Of a stretch of DNA of 58,616 nucleotides, positions 27,688 through 37,180 are shown piece after piece (within the stretch, counting starts at the first letter, position 1; each line of letters opens with the position of its first letter). The notes below the pieces were generated by a model. It saw only the letters and a list, made by a program, of their open reading frames with translations, ran no database searches and was not told the origin of the DNA. This DNA is from Chryseolinea sp. (GTDB lineage: Bacteria > Bacteroidota > Bacteroidia > Cytophagales > Cyclobacteriaceae), in contig JAICGJ010000013.1 of the NCBI GenBank assembly GCA_025923195.1, positions 1 to 58,616 on the forward strand. The letters are read 5' to 3'. Made by a program: the position numbers and the translations under genes.

Positions 27688-30135
27688 ATGAAGGTTCTGA
27701 AATTCGGTGGTTCATCTGTAGCCACCCCCGAAAGGATCCAGTCAGTCATCGATATCGTAAAGCCCTATTTGAGCGGAGATGTGGTGGTAATCTTTTCCGC
27801 ATTCGGTGGGGTAACCGATACGTTGATCCAAATCAGCACGCTGGCGCTAGAAGGTAATTTGGAGTACAAGAGTAAACTGGAAGAGCTTGAGAAGAGACAC
27901 CTCACCGCCGTGCGGGTACTGGTGAATATTCAAAAACAAAGCGGGATTCTGGCAGAGGTTAAATTCATGGTCAATGAATTGGAGGACGTTCTTCACGGTG
28001 TTTATCTCGTCAAAGAGCGCACGCTGCGCACGCTGGATTATATCATGAGTTTTGGCGAAAGAATATCAGCATATATCATCTCCGAGGCATTTAAGAATCA
28101 AGGTCACCCTACCGAATTCCTTGACGCAAGAAAGGTGATTCGTACGGATTCTAATTTCGGGCACGCGAAGGTAGACTTCGAGGTCACCAATAAACTTATC
28201 CGGGATCATTTCAATCATCATAACGAAGTACAAATCGTTACTGGCTTTATCGGTAAGTCAGAAAGCGGTGAGACAACCACGCTGGGCAGGAGTGGTTCGG
28301 ATTATACAGCGGCTATATTTGCCGGAGCGCTGCACGCCACGGATTTGGAAATCTGGACCGACGTTGATGGCATGATGACCGCGGATCCTCGAAAGGTAAA
28401 GAAAGCGTTTACGGTACCTCAAATGAGTTATGAGGAAGCCATGGAGCTTTCGCACTTTGGCGCAAAAGTAATCTTTCCTGCGACCATGCAACCCGCTATG
28501 GTTAATCAGATCCCGATTTGGATCAAGAATACGTTTAATCCATCGTTTAAAGGCACAGTCATTCATGCCCAATCAACGAACGGCAAAATGATAAAGGGCA
28601 TCTCGTCCATGAATGGCGTTTGCCTGCTCAGCCTTCAGGGAAGTGGTCTCCTCGGTGTAGTAGGTGCCTCCATGCGCTTGTTTGCTACACTTGCCCGCGA
28701 GAATATCAATGTAATCCTCATCAGTCAGGCATCGTCGGAGCATTCGATCTGCTTTGCCATTGAATACGGCGCCGCGACAAAAGCCAAGGCAGCCATTGAG
28801 AAGGAATTTCAGTATGAAATCCGAAACGAAGAAATTGATGATGTGCCGATTGAAAAGGACTTGTCTATTGTTGCCGTTGTTGGCGACGGAATGAAACATA
28901 GCCCTGGAACCAGCGGACGTATGTTCAGTGCGCTGGGGAAGAACGGCGTTAACGTAGTGGCTATTGCGCAAGGATCCTCGGAACGAAATATCTCGGCCGT
29001 TATTCCCCAGATAGACGTTTCCAAGGCTCTAAACGCCTTGCATGAGGCTTTTTTCCTTTCTGATCGCAAATTGCTGAATGTTTTTCTAGTTGGCACGGGC
29101 TTGATCGGGAATTCACTGATCGAAATGGTAAAGGATCAGTTCAATAAGCTTGCAAAGGAAAGTTTGCTTGAGGTGAATATTGTCGCCGTTGCCAATAGTA
29201 AGAAAATGTTGTTTGGTGAAGATGGCCTCGACCTGGGCACCTGTGTCTCGAAAATGAAGGAGTCAGGTGAGCCTATGGACATGAAATCATTTTTTGAAAA
29301 AATGTCTGCTCTCAATCTGTCCAATAGCATATTTGTGGACTGCACATCGAGTGCCGACGTTACATCATTTTATGAAGCTATTCTTGCTGCAAATATTTCG
29401 ATAGTTACGCCTAATAAAAAGGCGAATTCGGCTTCAATGACGAGCTATAGGCGGTTAAAGGAAACTGCGTTCAAACGCGGAGTCAAATTCTTATACGAGA
29501 CTAACGTGGGGGCTGGACTACCGGTAATCAATACCATGAACGATCTCTTGTTGAGTGGAGATAAGGTGCTACGTATCGAGGCCGTACTCAGTGGTACCCT
29601 GAACTATATATTTAGTTCGTTTAAGGAGGGCACAAAATTCAGTGACATCGTCGGTGAAGCTAAAGCAAAAGGTTATACTGAGCCTGATCCCCGGGATGAT
29701 CTAAACGGAATGGATGTAGCAAGAAAAATATTAATACTTTCGAGGGAGACCGGCCTGGAAATGGACCTGGAGGATATCAAGGTCGAAAACCTTGTTCCGG
29801 AAGTGTGCCGAGGAGAGATGACTGTTGAAGAGTTCTTTATGTGTCTCGAAAAGCATAACGAGGATTTTGAACGCTTGAGGAAGAGTGCTGCAGATGAAGG
29901 AAAAAAGCTGAGATATATGGCGGTGTTGGACAACGGGAAGGTTAGTATCCAACTGAGTTCGGTTGATCAAGCACATCCGTTTTACTCGCTCTCGGGAAGT
30001 GACAATATAATCTTGTTAACGACAGAACGGTATCACGATCGCCCTATGGTTATTCGCGGACCGGGGGCTGGAGCTGCGGTTACTGCTGCCGGCGTCTTTG
30101 CTGATATTATCCGCATTGGACATTATGCAAGATAA
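27688..30135 (+). CDS. thrA: bifunctional aspartate kinase / homoserine dehydrogenase
   Basis: 815 residues. The aspartokinase half (about 1-290) starts KFGGSSVATPERI and includes GRSGSDYTAA. Two ACT-type regulatory segments follow (about 300-460), with the usual allosteric region SSERNISAVI. The homoserine dehydrogenase half (about 465-815) has the nucleotide site FLVGTGLIGNSL and the substrate loop PDPRDDLNGMDVARK. It carries out the first and third steps of the threonine/methionine branch. It heads thrABC, with thrB 18 bases downstream, and is probably feedback-inhibited by threonine through the ACT segments. Confidence 0.97.
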   Translation: MKVLKFGGSSVATPERIQSVIDIVKPYLSGDVVVIFSAFGGVTDTLIQISTLALEGNLEYKSKLEELEKRHLTAVRVLVNIQKQSGILAEVKFMVNELEDVLHGVYLVKERTLRTLDYIMSFGERISAYIISEAFKNQGHPTEFLDARKVIRTDSNFGHAKVDFEVTNKLIRDHFNHHNEVQIVTGFIGKSESGETTTLGRSGSDYTAAIFAGALHATDLEIWTDVDGMMTADPRKVKKAFTVPQMSYEEAMELSHFGAKVIFPATMQPAMVNQIPIWIKNTFNPSFKGTVIHAQSTNGKMIKGISSMNGVCLLSLQGSGLLGVVGASMRLFATLARENINVILISQASSEHSICFAIEYGAATKAKAAIEKEFQYEIRNEEIDDVPIEKDLSIVAVVGDGMKHSPGTSGRMFSALGKNGVNVVAIAQGSSERNISAVIPQIDVSKALNALHEAFFLSDRKLLNVFLVGTGLIGNSLIEMVKDQFNKLAKESLLEVNIVAVANSKKMLFGEDGLDLGTCVSKMKESGEPMDMKSFFEKMSALNLSNSIFVDCTSSADVTSFYEAILAANISIVTPNKKANSASMTSYRRLKETAFKRGVKFLYETNVGAGLPVINTMNDLLLSGDKVLRIEAVLSGTLNYIFSSFKEGTKFSDIVGEAKAKGYTEPDPRDDLNGMDVARKILILSRETGLEMDLEDIKVENLVPEVCRGEMTVEEFFMCLEKHNEDFERLRKSAADEGKKLRYMAVLDNGKVSIQLSSVDQAHPFYSLSGSDNIILLTTERYHDRPMVIRGPGAGAAVTAAGVFADIIRIGHYAR

Positions 30136-30153
30136 AAGCGTTATGAATTTCTT

Positions 30154-31089
30154 ATGAAATCTGTTAAAGCCTTAGCGCCCGCAACCGTAGCCAACGTTTC
30201 CTGCGGGTTTGATATTTTCGGATTTGCAGTGGAAGCTCCGGCGGATGAAGTTATTGTAACCCTGACGGACGCTCCTGGTGTTGTAATCAAACAAATAACC
30301 GGCGATGATGGCAAATTGCCGATGGACGCTTCACGAAATACGTCTGGTGTCGCTATACAGGCATTCCTCAATAAGATTGGAAGTGAATCAGGAGCCGAGA
30401 TCATACTGCATAAAAAGCTGCCACTTGGAAGTGGCATGGGTTCGAGCGCAGCAAGTTCTGCCGCTGCCCTCATTGCCATCAATCATCTTTATGATAACCC
30501 GCTATCAAGGGAACAGATGTTACCTTTTGCCATGGAAGCAGAGAGGATCGCATGTGGATCGGCCCATGCCGACAACGTTGCGCCATCCTTATTAGGTGGT
30601 TTCGTGCTCATCAGGAGTTATGCCCCGCTGGATGTTACCAAGATCCCCACGCCACCCGGGCTGTATTGCACGCTCGTGCATCCGCATATAGAATTAAAGA
30701 CAGAGGATTCAAGGCGCGTACTGAAATCCTCCATTCAAATGAGAGATGCTATTACGCAATGGGGGAATATTGCCGGCTTGGTTGTGGGGCTGATGAAGCC
30801 TGACTATGGCCTGATTACGCGTTCACTGCAGGATGTCATAGCAGAACCGATTCGATCGGTTCTAATCCCTGGCTTTGACGCGATTAAGGCTACCGCGATG
30901 AAATTCGGTGCTTTGGGCAGCGGTATCTCCGGATCGGGCCCAACGATATTTTCGCTCAGCACGCAAGTGGAAACAGCAGAAAAAGTAGGAGAAGAAATAC
31001 AAAAACGATTTATCGAGATGAAGCTCAAGAGCGATGTTTTTGTTTCCAGGATCAATCATACCGGCGCCAGAATCGCAGAGTTGGAGTAA
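30154..31089 (+). CDS. thrB: homoserine kinase
   Basis: 311 residues of the GHMP kinase family. The ATP-binding loop is LPLGSGMGSSAASSAAAL (about 90-107). The N-terminal segment ATVANVSCGFDIFGFAVE and the C-terminal GSGISGSGPTIF complete the three family motifs. It phosphorylates homoserine for threonine synthase. It lies between thrA and thrC with gaps of 18 and 12 bases, so one transcript is expected. Confidence 0.96.
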   Translation: MKSVKALAPATVANVSCGFDIFGFAVEAPADEVIVTLTDAPGVVIKQITGDDGKLPMDASRNTSGVAIQAFLNKIGSESGAEIILHKKLPLGSGMGSSAASSAAALIAINHLYDNPLSREQMLPFAMEAERIACGSAHADNVAPSLLGGFVLIRSYAPLDVTKIPTPPGLYCTLVHPHIELKTEDSRRVLKSSIQMRDAITQWGNIAGLVVGLMKPDYGLITRSLQDVIAEPIRSVLIPGFDAIKATAMKFGALGSGISGSGPTIFSLSTQVETAEKVGEEIQKRFIEMKLKSDVFVSRINHTGARIAELE

Positions 31090-31101
31090 ATCTATCAAAC
31101 G

Positions 31102-32406
31102 ATGAAATTTTACAGCACTAATAATCCATCGCTTAAGGTGTCCCTAAGGCAGGCCGTGACGGAGGGTCTTGCCCCGGACAATGGATTGTACATGCCGGAG
31201 CGTATTCCGGTTTTATCAAAAGACTTTCTGGACAAATTGAATCAAAAAACCTTCCATGAGATTGCTTTTGAAGTAGCGGAAAAATTCACCGACGAGGATA
31301 TACCAGCAGCAGAATTAAAGAGAATTATACAACATACCATTCAATTTGATGCCCCCGTTGTGCCCATAGAACGCGATGTCTATGCGCTAGAATTATTTCA
31401 CGGACCCACGCTTGCCTTCAAAGACTTCGGTGCACGGTTCATGTCTCAATTATTGGGTTTTTTTGCTAACCAACAGGACAAGGAGATCGTAATTTTAGTA
31501 GCAACTTCTGGCGATACCGGAAGCGCGGTAGCAAATGGGTTTTTAGATGTGCCCGGCACCAAGGTCGTTGTGTTATATCCATCTGGGAAAGTTAGTGAGA
31601 TTCAGGAGAAGCAGTTTACGACGCTTGGTCACAATATAACGGCGCTGGAGATTAATGGAAATTTTGACGACTGTCAGCGATTGGTTAAACAGGCATTTCT
31701 TGATCGCAAGCTGACGTCCAGAATATTTCTGACGTCAGCCAATTCGATAAATATCGCCCGGCTTATTCCTCAGTCGTTTTATTATTTTTATGCGTATTCG
31801 CGACTAACCGCCGGAAGCAGGCCTGTTATCTTTTCCGTTCCAAGCGGTAACTTTGGAAACCTAACGGGTGGGCTGATCGCAAAACGTATGGGGTTGCCCA
31901 TATATAAATTTATTGCCTCAACAAACATCAATGATGTATTTCCTCAATACTTGGCCTCCAGAAGGTTCACTCCCCGCACTTCATTGCAAACCATAAGCAA
32001 CGCGATGGATGTTGGCAATCCCAGCAACTTTGCCAGAATTCTTGACCTTTTCAATGGTGATTTCGATACCATTGCAAGGGAGATTATGGGCTATGCTTTT
32101 TCCGATGAGGAAACCAAATCTGCCATGCGCGATATTTATTCACGCTTTCAGTATGTTATGGACCCGCATGGCGCAGTGGCCTACCTGGGCCTGAAGAAAT
32201 TCATGAAGGAAAATGACGTGAATGGTATTGGTGTATTCGTTGAGACCGCCCATCCCGCAAAGTTTAAAGAAGTGGTCGACCGTACTTTGAAGACAGAAAT
32301 CACGATACCTCCGAAGCTAGAGAAATTCCTCGGTCGGGAGAAGACGACAATACCACTTTCAGCCGACTATGAAGAGTTTAGCGCGATTTTGTCCCGGAAT
32401 TTCTGA
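31102..32406 (+). CDS. thrC: threonine synthase
   Basis: 434 residues, a fold type II PLP enzyme. The PLP lysine is in LAFKDFGARFMSQ, and the phosphate loop is SGNFGNLTGG. The N-terminal FYSTNNPSLKVSLRQAV and GLAPDNGLYMPE are typical of class 1 threonine synthases. It converts O-phosphohomoserine to threonine and closes the operon. The stop is 2 bases from the convergent pcm stop, and no separate terminator fits between them. Confidence 0.96.
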   Translation: MKFYSTNNPSLKVSLRQAVTEGLAPDNGLYMPERIPVLSKDFLDKLNQKTFHEIAFEVAEKFTDEDIPAAELKRIIQHTIQFDAPVVPIERDVYALELFHGPTLAFKDFGARFMSQLLGFFANQQDKEIVILVATSGDTGSAVANGFLDVPGTKVVVLYPSGKVSEIQEKQFTTLGHNITALEINGNFDDCQRLVKQAFLDRKLTSRIFLTSANSINIARLIPQSFYYFYAYSRLTAGSRPVIFSVPSGNFGNLTGGLIAKRMGLPIYKFIASTNINDVFPQYLASRRFTPRTSLQTISNAMDVGNPSNFARILDLFNGDFDTIAREIMGYAFSDEETKSAMRDIYSRFQYVMDPHGAVAYLGLKKFMKENDVNGIGVFVETAHPAKFKEVVDRTLKTEITIPPKLEKFLGREKTTIPLSADYEEFSAILSRNF

Positions 32407-32408
32407 TT

Positions 32409-33059
32409 CTAGATCTTCCAGCCAGCCTGACCAAGAAGCGGCACAAAAGCAAAGTTTGCAAATTCCGTTGTAGTAAGCTCACCGTTGTGCTTCCTGATCT
32501 GAAGCATGGTTTGTTTTTCCCTGTCGCCCACGGGGATTACAAGGATCCCATTTTCAGCCAATTGATCAGTCAGAGCGCGAGGCACAACTGGAGCCCCGGC
32601 TGTAACCAGGATCTTGTCAAAGGGTGCTTTATGGGGCAGACCTTTAGAACCGTCGCCATGAAAAAAATAAGGTTTGTAACCCAACCGGGGCAGCAGATCT
32701 TTAGCTAGCTCGTGAAGCCGCCGGTTATATTCAATTGTGTATACTTTTGCCCCGAGTTCCAATAAAACACAGGCCTGGTAGCCTGAGCCTGTCCCTATTT
32801 CCAAAACCTTATCCCCAGGCTTTATTTCAAGTTTCTCGGTCTGAAAGGCAACGGTATAAGGCTGAGAAATGGTCTGACCTTCACCTATCGGAAATGCCTT
32901 ATCCTGGTATGCGTGCTCGATCAACGCATTCTCAAAAAAAACGTGGCGAGGAACCGTTGCTATGGCTCGCAAAACGGCTTCGTTGCGAATACCCTTTTCT
33001 CTTAACTTTTTGACCAGTTTATTGCGCAATCCCCGCAATTTATAGTTGTCTTCGAACAT
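32409..33059 (-). CDS. pcm: protein-L-isoaspartate O-methyltransferase
   Basis: 216 residues. The family entry helix ends in AIATVPRHVF, followed by GEGQTISQPYTVA and the SAM-binding motif VLEIGTGSGYQACVL. The C-terminal part has FDKILVTAGAPVVP. It methylates isoaspartyl residues so that damaged proteins can be repaired. It is convergent with thrC. The unusual upstream region is described separately. Confidence 0.95.
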   Translation of the reverse strand: MFEDNYKLRGLRNKLVKKLREKGIRNEAVLRAIATVPRHVFFENALIEHAYQDKAFPIGEGQTISQPYTVAFQTEKLEIKPGDKVLEIGTGSGYQACVLLELGAKVYTIEYNRRLHELAKDLLPRLGYKPYFFHGDGSKGLPHKAPFDKILVTAGAPVVPRALTDQLAENGILVIPVGDREKQTMLQIRKHNGELTTTEFANFAFVPLLGQAGWKI

Positions 33060-33083
33060 GATGCGAATATAGCGAAAAGGAAT

Positions 33084-33279
33084 TGTGGATCATTTGTGGA
33101 TAAGATATAAGTAATTGATAATCAATACATTATAAAAGACAAATGTTTATATGCTGGTGAAATAATGTCACGAACCGTTTCGAAAACCGTTGCAAAAAAG
33201 ACATTTTTTCAGGCTTTCCAAAGTTTCAAAGATTCTTTAGGAAATTTGAAACTTATGGTATTACTTTAAAGTTCTCCAC
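33084..33279. other. cluster of DnaA-box-like sites in AT-rich DNA
   Basis: TGTGGATAA at 33095-33103 is an exact reverse complement of TTATCCACA. TGTGGATCA at 33084-33092, one mismatch, is 11 bases from it in the same orientation. TTCTCCACA at 33271-33279, one mismatch, faces the other way. Between them lies about 165 bases of strongly AT-rich DNA with a direct repeat of ACCGTT. This could be a DnaA-regulated site or an origin-like element; chance occurrence of a single 9-mer is not rare in a window of this size. Confidence 0.35.
33221..33254. repeat. 10-bp perfect inverted repeat upstream of the HYC-like gene
   Basis: AAGTTTCAAA (33221-33230) and TTTGAAACTT (33245-33254) are perfect inverted copies separated by 14 bases. 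Allowing one bulged base, the arms extend by three more pairs (CCA with TGG). It ends 27 bases before the GTG at 33282. No T-run follows, so an operator or a transcript hairpin fits better than a terminator. Confidence 0.55.
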
Positions 33280-33281
33280 AA

Positions 33282-33512
33282 GTGAAAAAGCTTTTTGCCA
33301 TAGCGTTCACATGTGTTTATCTGCTCCTTACAGTAGGTGTGATCAAGAACACACACTACTGTATGGGCAGAATAAACGACTCACCTCCCTCAGGCAGGGT
33401 AATCACAAACTCATTCCACGCTCAATCATCCGACAAGAAATCCAAAAACAGTCCGGAGTTTTTTATATTAAGCGATCTTTACTCTGAAGCGTTGGTGGTT
33501 CTGCTCGCGTAG
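33282..33512 (+). CDS. small exported protein, degenerate HYC_CC_PP-like
   Basis: 76 residues starting with GTG. A signal-like N-terminus (KKLFAIAFTCVYLLLTVGV) is followed by NTHYCMGRI, the hallmark of small Bacteroidota HYC_CC_PP-type proteins often found near metal-efflux genes. The usual paired cysteines downstream are absent in this frame and in the other two forward frames, so it is either a divergent member or a decayed copy. No metal transporter is adjacent. It ends 15 bases from the convergent CHAT gene. Confidence 0.5.
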   Translation: MKKLFAIAFTCVYLLLTVGVIKNTHYCMGRINDSPPSGRVITNSFHAQSSDKKSKNSPEFFILSDLYSEALVVLLA

Positions 33513-33527
33513 ACCATTTCTCTTAGA

Positions 33528-36215
33528 TTAAAACCCGATGAGTATAAATGGAGCCCAGTAATATGGCGATGCATAAGTATTTTGTTGCATTAAATTCAGT
33601 TTCGCCTGTCTGAGCGCAGCTCCAATGTCTTGAAATGACGACGATAGTGCATGTTCATAAAAGTTTTTCATCAACCCCGCAGTTGATTGATCTGCAACGC
33701 TCCAAAATGAGACTATGATGTTTTCAGATCCCGCGTAGACCAGCGCCCTCGACAGACCAATTACACCCTCGCCCTTTGAGATTTTGCCGAGACCTGTTTG
33801 GCATGCCGAAAGGGTCACGAGTTTGGCGTTGAGCTCCAGGTTGTAAATTTCTCCAGCATAGAGGTTGCCATCTTCGTCGGTGGATGATGTATGTAGATAA
33901 ATTCGCGAAAGTTCCGGACTCGACTCATCCACAACGCCATGAGTCGCAAAATGCACGTATCGGAAATTTTTTAAGTCTCCGTTTTTCACGGCCTTTTCTT
34001 CTGCCTCCTGATGAGTTAATAATTTGTTATGCAGATTCTTAGAAGTAAAAAGTTTTGAAATTTCTTTTACTTCAGATTCAGAACCTGGTAACGCTGTCAG
34101 TCCCTCGCGGTCAAAGCTAACAGGAGCGCAGAGAAATATGGAAGCGGATTCGGGTGACTTATACGTAGGTTTCTGGAGGATCAGGGCCGCTGAAAATTCA
34201 TATCTTACACTTAACTTCTTTACGAGATAAGGAAAGGTTTCATAGCTATTTTCCTTTTTTATTTTCTTATGAAAAAGCGTTTCAAATGGAATAATGCTTA
34301 GCCTTCCCGTTGGAATCAAAACAAGGTTCTTAACGGCAGATGGAATTTTTGCCGGCAGAAGCAAATCAGAGAGTTGCTCAGCGGCACGCTTATAAGTCTC
34401 GAATTCATTGTAGATTAGACTATTCCTCAAAGCGTTCAAATTTCTTTCAAAATCAGCCGGTAAAGACCGGGACGTTGTTTTAAAAGACTTGTGAAGGATC
34501 TCAAACATGTAAAGCCGGTTGTTCTTCTCATCTATAAAGTAGCTAATGATAGCCGTGCTCTCATTTAACTTATTTTGAAGGCTCTGAATGGATGGGGTAT
34601 AGACATTGAATTTCAGATTATAATAAGCGGGAAATTTCGCCTCGAGTTCCTTGACAAAATTCTCGTATTTGCGATTAAGCGTGAAGTGCATTTCACGCAA
34701 ATATTTTTCTTCCGATTCAGTTGGCTTCAATGAAAGTTTCTGAGCAAGCACAGCGATCTCTGCCTTTAGATTTTTTTCCTCTTCCAGCAGCGTGACAGGA
34801 ATTCCGGAAAATGATTTGGCGTTAGAATCAGAAATGGCCTCAAGTAATACAGCTGATTTGCTTTTCTCGGCAAAATAAAAGGCCCATTCATTCCAGGTTT
34901 TTTTCGAGGCAGCGACTTGTCCTGCTTCATACATAATACGCACACCCGCGGCATAGACGTCTGTGGCAATCGTTCCTAATAAGATCTTGTCGCTTTCATT
35001 CGTGATCTCTTGCCGCAAGTCGTTAATGAGGCTGTCGCAGAGTTGAAGCGTCTTTAGGGCTAATTTAAATTCGTCAAATTTCAGTGACTTCCTGAAATGT
35101 CTTGCCTCTAACGCTTCGGCCTTGTTTAGGAGCGAAAACAGCAAGGTATTGCCGCTATAATAATTTTGCAGTCCAGGATTGTAATCCTCATTCGATTCAT
35201 TAAAGTCGCTTACATTAGAAATCAGGGCATGCTGAAAATATTCTATGGCTTCATCAAAGTGTCCTGATGATAATTTCAGGTTACCGATAGCATTTAATAC
35301 GGTAGCGATACCTGGATGTTTGTTGCCGTAGCTTTGGCGGTACATGGTTAGAGCCTTCTGGTAATATTCGCCCGCAACCTTATCATTTTTCATTCGCAGA
35401 TACGTCTGTCCAAGATTGAAATAGATAAACGCCTTTGTCGGATGGGAGCCAGGATAAATTTTTTCCCATATGGAAAGAGCGGATTCAAAATTGTTTATCG
35501 CATCACCGAAAAACTCCAACGACCGATAGACAAAGCCAATGTTTGTGTTGGCAATAGCTATTTTGGCATGATCGTTCCCATGAATGCGTTGATAGATAGC
35601 CAAAGCTTTTTCGTAGTGGTCTAATGCCTGATTAGCGTCAGTGGTACTATATACTAATCCAAGATCATTGTACGATGCTGCAATTAATTCGCTGTTTTCA
35701 GCTACGAGATTTTCTCGGATCGAAAGTGCCATGCGAAGTTGCGCCTCTGCTTGCGAATATTTTCCGGTGGCCAGGTATAGGTTTCCCAGGTAGGCGAGAA
35801 TCTGAGCTGCTTCAAGAGTGTTCTGTTTATTCTGCTTCTCAATATTGGCCAGTGCGTCCTGGAGTGTCGTTAGCGCCAGGTCATTTCGACCTTGATTCAG
35901 GAATAAAAACCCTCGATTGGCCTGAGTTGCAACCTGCTGGTCTGAGGAGAGAGGCTTTAAAGCGATGGCTTCCAATTGGAGTTCGGCGTCGTCGAATTTG
36001 CCCGCGCGAATAAGCGCCTCTGCTTTTTTATTTTCCAGGATAATTCGCTCATCGTAATTTGATGTCTTCTTTAACCTATTGTCAAGCCTTGATATGGCAA
36101 GGTCAAATTGAGAATCGTAGAGTAGGGAATCGATTGATGCAAGTTCACCCTGACCCACACAGGTAGACGCAATACAGCAAAAGACGATTGATAAAAAATA
36201 CTGTTTCGTTGTCAT
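33528..36215 (-). CDS. TPR-repeat CHAT-domain (caspase-like) protein
   Basis: 895 residues from the ATG at 36215, one base after the stop of the upstream barrel gene; an in-frame ATG at 36293 would overlap that gene and lacks a signal peptide at the N-terminus. A signal peptide (MTTKQYFLSIVFCC and onward) precedes about eight tetratricopeptide repeats (roughly 40-330), a helical connector, and a C-terminal CHAT domain (about 590-895). The predicted catalytic pair is present: His759 in HFATHG and Cys805 in SACQTGLG. CHAT proteins are caspase-like cysteine peptidases. The signal peptide puts it outside the cytoplasm. Target and trigger are unknown. Confidence 0.9.
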   Translation of the reverse strand: MTTKQYFLSIVFCCIASTCVGQGELASIDSLLYDSQFDLAISRLDNRLKKTSNYDERIILENKKAEALIRAGKFDDAELQLEAIALKPLSSDQQVATQANRGFLFLNQGRNDLALTTLQDALANIEKQNKQNTLEAAQILAYLGNLYLATGKYSQAEAQLRMALSIRENLVAENSELIAASYNDLGLVYSTTDANQALDHYEKALAIYQRIHGNDHAKIAIANTNIGFVYRSLEFFGDAINNFESALSIWEKIYPGSHPTKAFIYFNLGQTYLRMKNDKVAGEYYQKALTMYRQSYGNKHPGIATVLNAIGNLKLSSGHFDEAIEYFQHALISNVSDFNESNEDYNPGLQNYYSGNTLLFSLLNKAEALEARHFRKSLKFDEFKLALKTLQLCDSLINDLRQEITNESDKILLGTIATDVYAAGVRIMYEAGQVAASKKTWNEWAFYFAEKSKSAVLLEAISDSNAKSFSGIPVTLLEEEKNLKAEIAVLAQKLSLKPTESEEKYLREMHFTLNRKYENFVKELEAKFPAYYNLKFNVYTPSIQSLQNKLNESTAIISYFIDEKNNRLYMFEILHKSFKTTSRSLPADFERNLNALRNSLIYNEFETYKRAAEQLSDLLLPAKIPSAVKNLVLIPTGRLSIIPFETLFHKKIKKENSYETFPYLVKKLSVRYEFSAALILQKPTYKSPESASIFLCAPVSFDREGLTALPGSESEVKEISKLFTSKNLHNKLLTHQEAEEKAVKNGDLKNFRYVHFATHGVVDESSPELSRIYLHTSSTDEDGNLYAGEIYNLELNAKLVTLSACQTGLGKISKGEGVIGLSRALVYAGSENIIVSFWSVADQSTAGLMKNFYEHALSSSFQDIGAALRQAKLNLMQQNTYASPYYWAPFILIGF

Positions 36216-36216
36216 G

Positions 36217-37155
36217 TCAGAAGCGGTAGTAATATCCAAGGGTGGATACGAACTCACGCGTGAGACCATCCGGATTGGTATCGCGTTGCACAATCCTATG
36301 ACCCGCCAAGAATTTTATGCCCGATTTCACGTTGAAGCTATAACCCGCTGTAAAAATACCTGACAGAGCCAATCCTTTTGCGCCTTGAGGCTTCACCCGA
36401 GTGCCATTTGCGAGGCTTATTTCGTCATTGTTGATGCGGTATATAGGTAAGATGCCAAGTGAAAAATTCAGCCTGGAAAATCTCCAGTTACGTTCAACGC
36501 GAAGCATGATATCAGTTCCTCTTCTCAGCTCCTTCGATTGGTTATACCTGTTAATATAATCCTCTTCGCTGGTTCCCTGCCACGCCTCCCAAAGAAATTG
36601 ATTTCCATTTTTGTTAAACGGGTGTTGAATACCTGTGGCAAATAGCCACTTCCGGCTGATAACCGATATCCCTGTTATAAAATCGTATGTGCCCAGGCTT
36701 GTCTGATAGTACATGGGTAATGGAAGTCCATCTACATCCTTTGAAGAATTGTTCGATGCTATTTTTCCACCGATCGAAAAATTGACATCAAACTTTTCAT
36801 TAGTCAACAAAGTACGCGTCACGCACAGTGAGATATCACCTACGCCCGAAGTCCGGGCCAATTGACCACGCACCGCCTGAAATGGAAGCTTGATCTGAAA
36901 AGACGTCCTTGAAGTCAAACTAAAATTAAGATCCGCAGTCGCAACGTATATGATAGGCGTCAGCGGTGTAGTCCCCCGATAGAAACTTACTTCTATCGAG
37001 CGCAGCCTCAATGAAATTTTCTTGTTGAAGGGCTGGTCGGGCTTCATAGCCCCCATGGTACAAAACCCTGCATCACTACAACCCTGAGAAAAGCCGGTTC
37101 GCATGGTAACCGCAAAAAGCAAGACACACCAGGGGAAGACCAAAAGCTTCGACAT
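36217..37155 (-). CDS. hypothetical outer-membrane beta-barrel protein
   Basis: 312 residues with a signal peptide (to about residue 24, GFSQ). The mature N-terminus has two Cys (CSDAGFC). The rest alternates polar and aromatic residues as in a 12-14 strand barrel and ends in YYYRF, the terminal aromatic of outer-membrane barrels. No named family was recognised; it resembles generic Bacteroidota transporter-like barrels. The stop is followed after one base by the ATG of the TPR-CHAT gene, so the two are coupled and probably function together. Confidence 0.78.
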   Translation of the reverse strand: MSKLLVFPWCVLLFAVTMRTGFSQGCSDAGFCTMGAMKPDQPFNKKISLRLRSIEVSFYRGTTPLTPIIYVATADLNFSLTSRTSFQIKLPFQAVRGQLARTSGVGDISLCVTRTLLTNEKFDVNFSIGGKIASNNSSKDVDGLPLPMYYQTSLGTYDFITGISVISRKWLFATGIQHPFNKNGNQFLWEAWQGTSEEDYINRYNQSKELRRGTDIMLRVERNWRFSRLNFSLGILPIYRINNDEISLANGTRVKPQGAKGLALSGIFTAGYSFNVKSGIKFLAGHRIVQRDTNPDGLTREFVSTLGYYYRF

Positions 37156-37180
37156 ATTACCTTTAAAATGAAGCGAAGAT

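Noticed and set aside
36216-36293. Longer N-terminus of the TPR-CHAT protein
   Set aside because: It overlaps the end of the barrel gene and moves the signal peptide away from the N-terminus.
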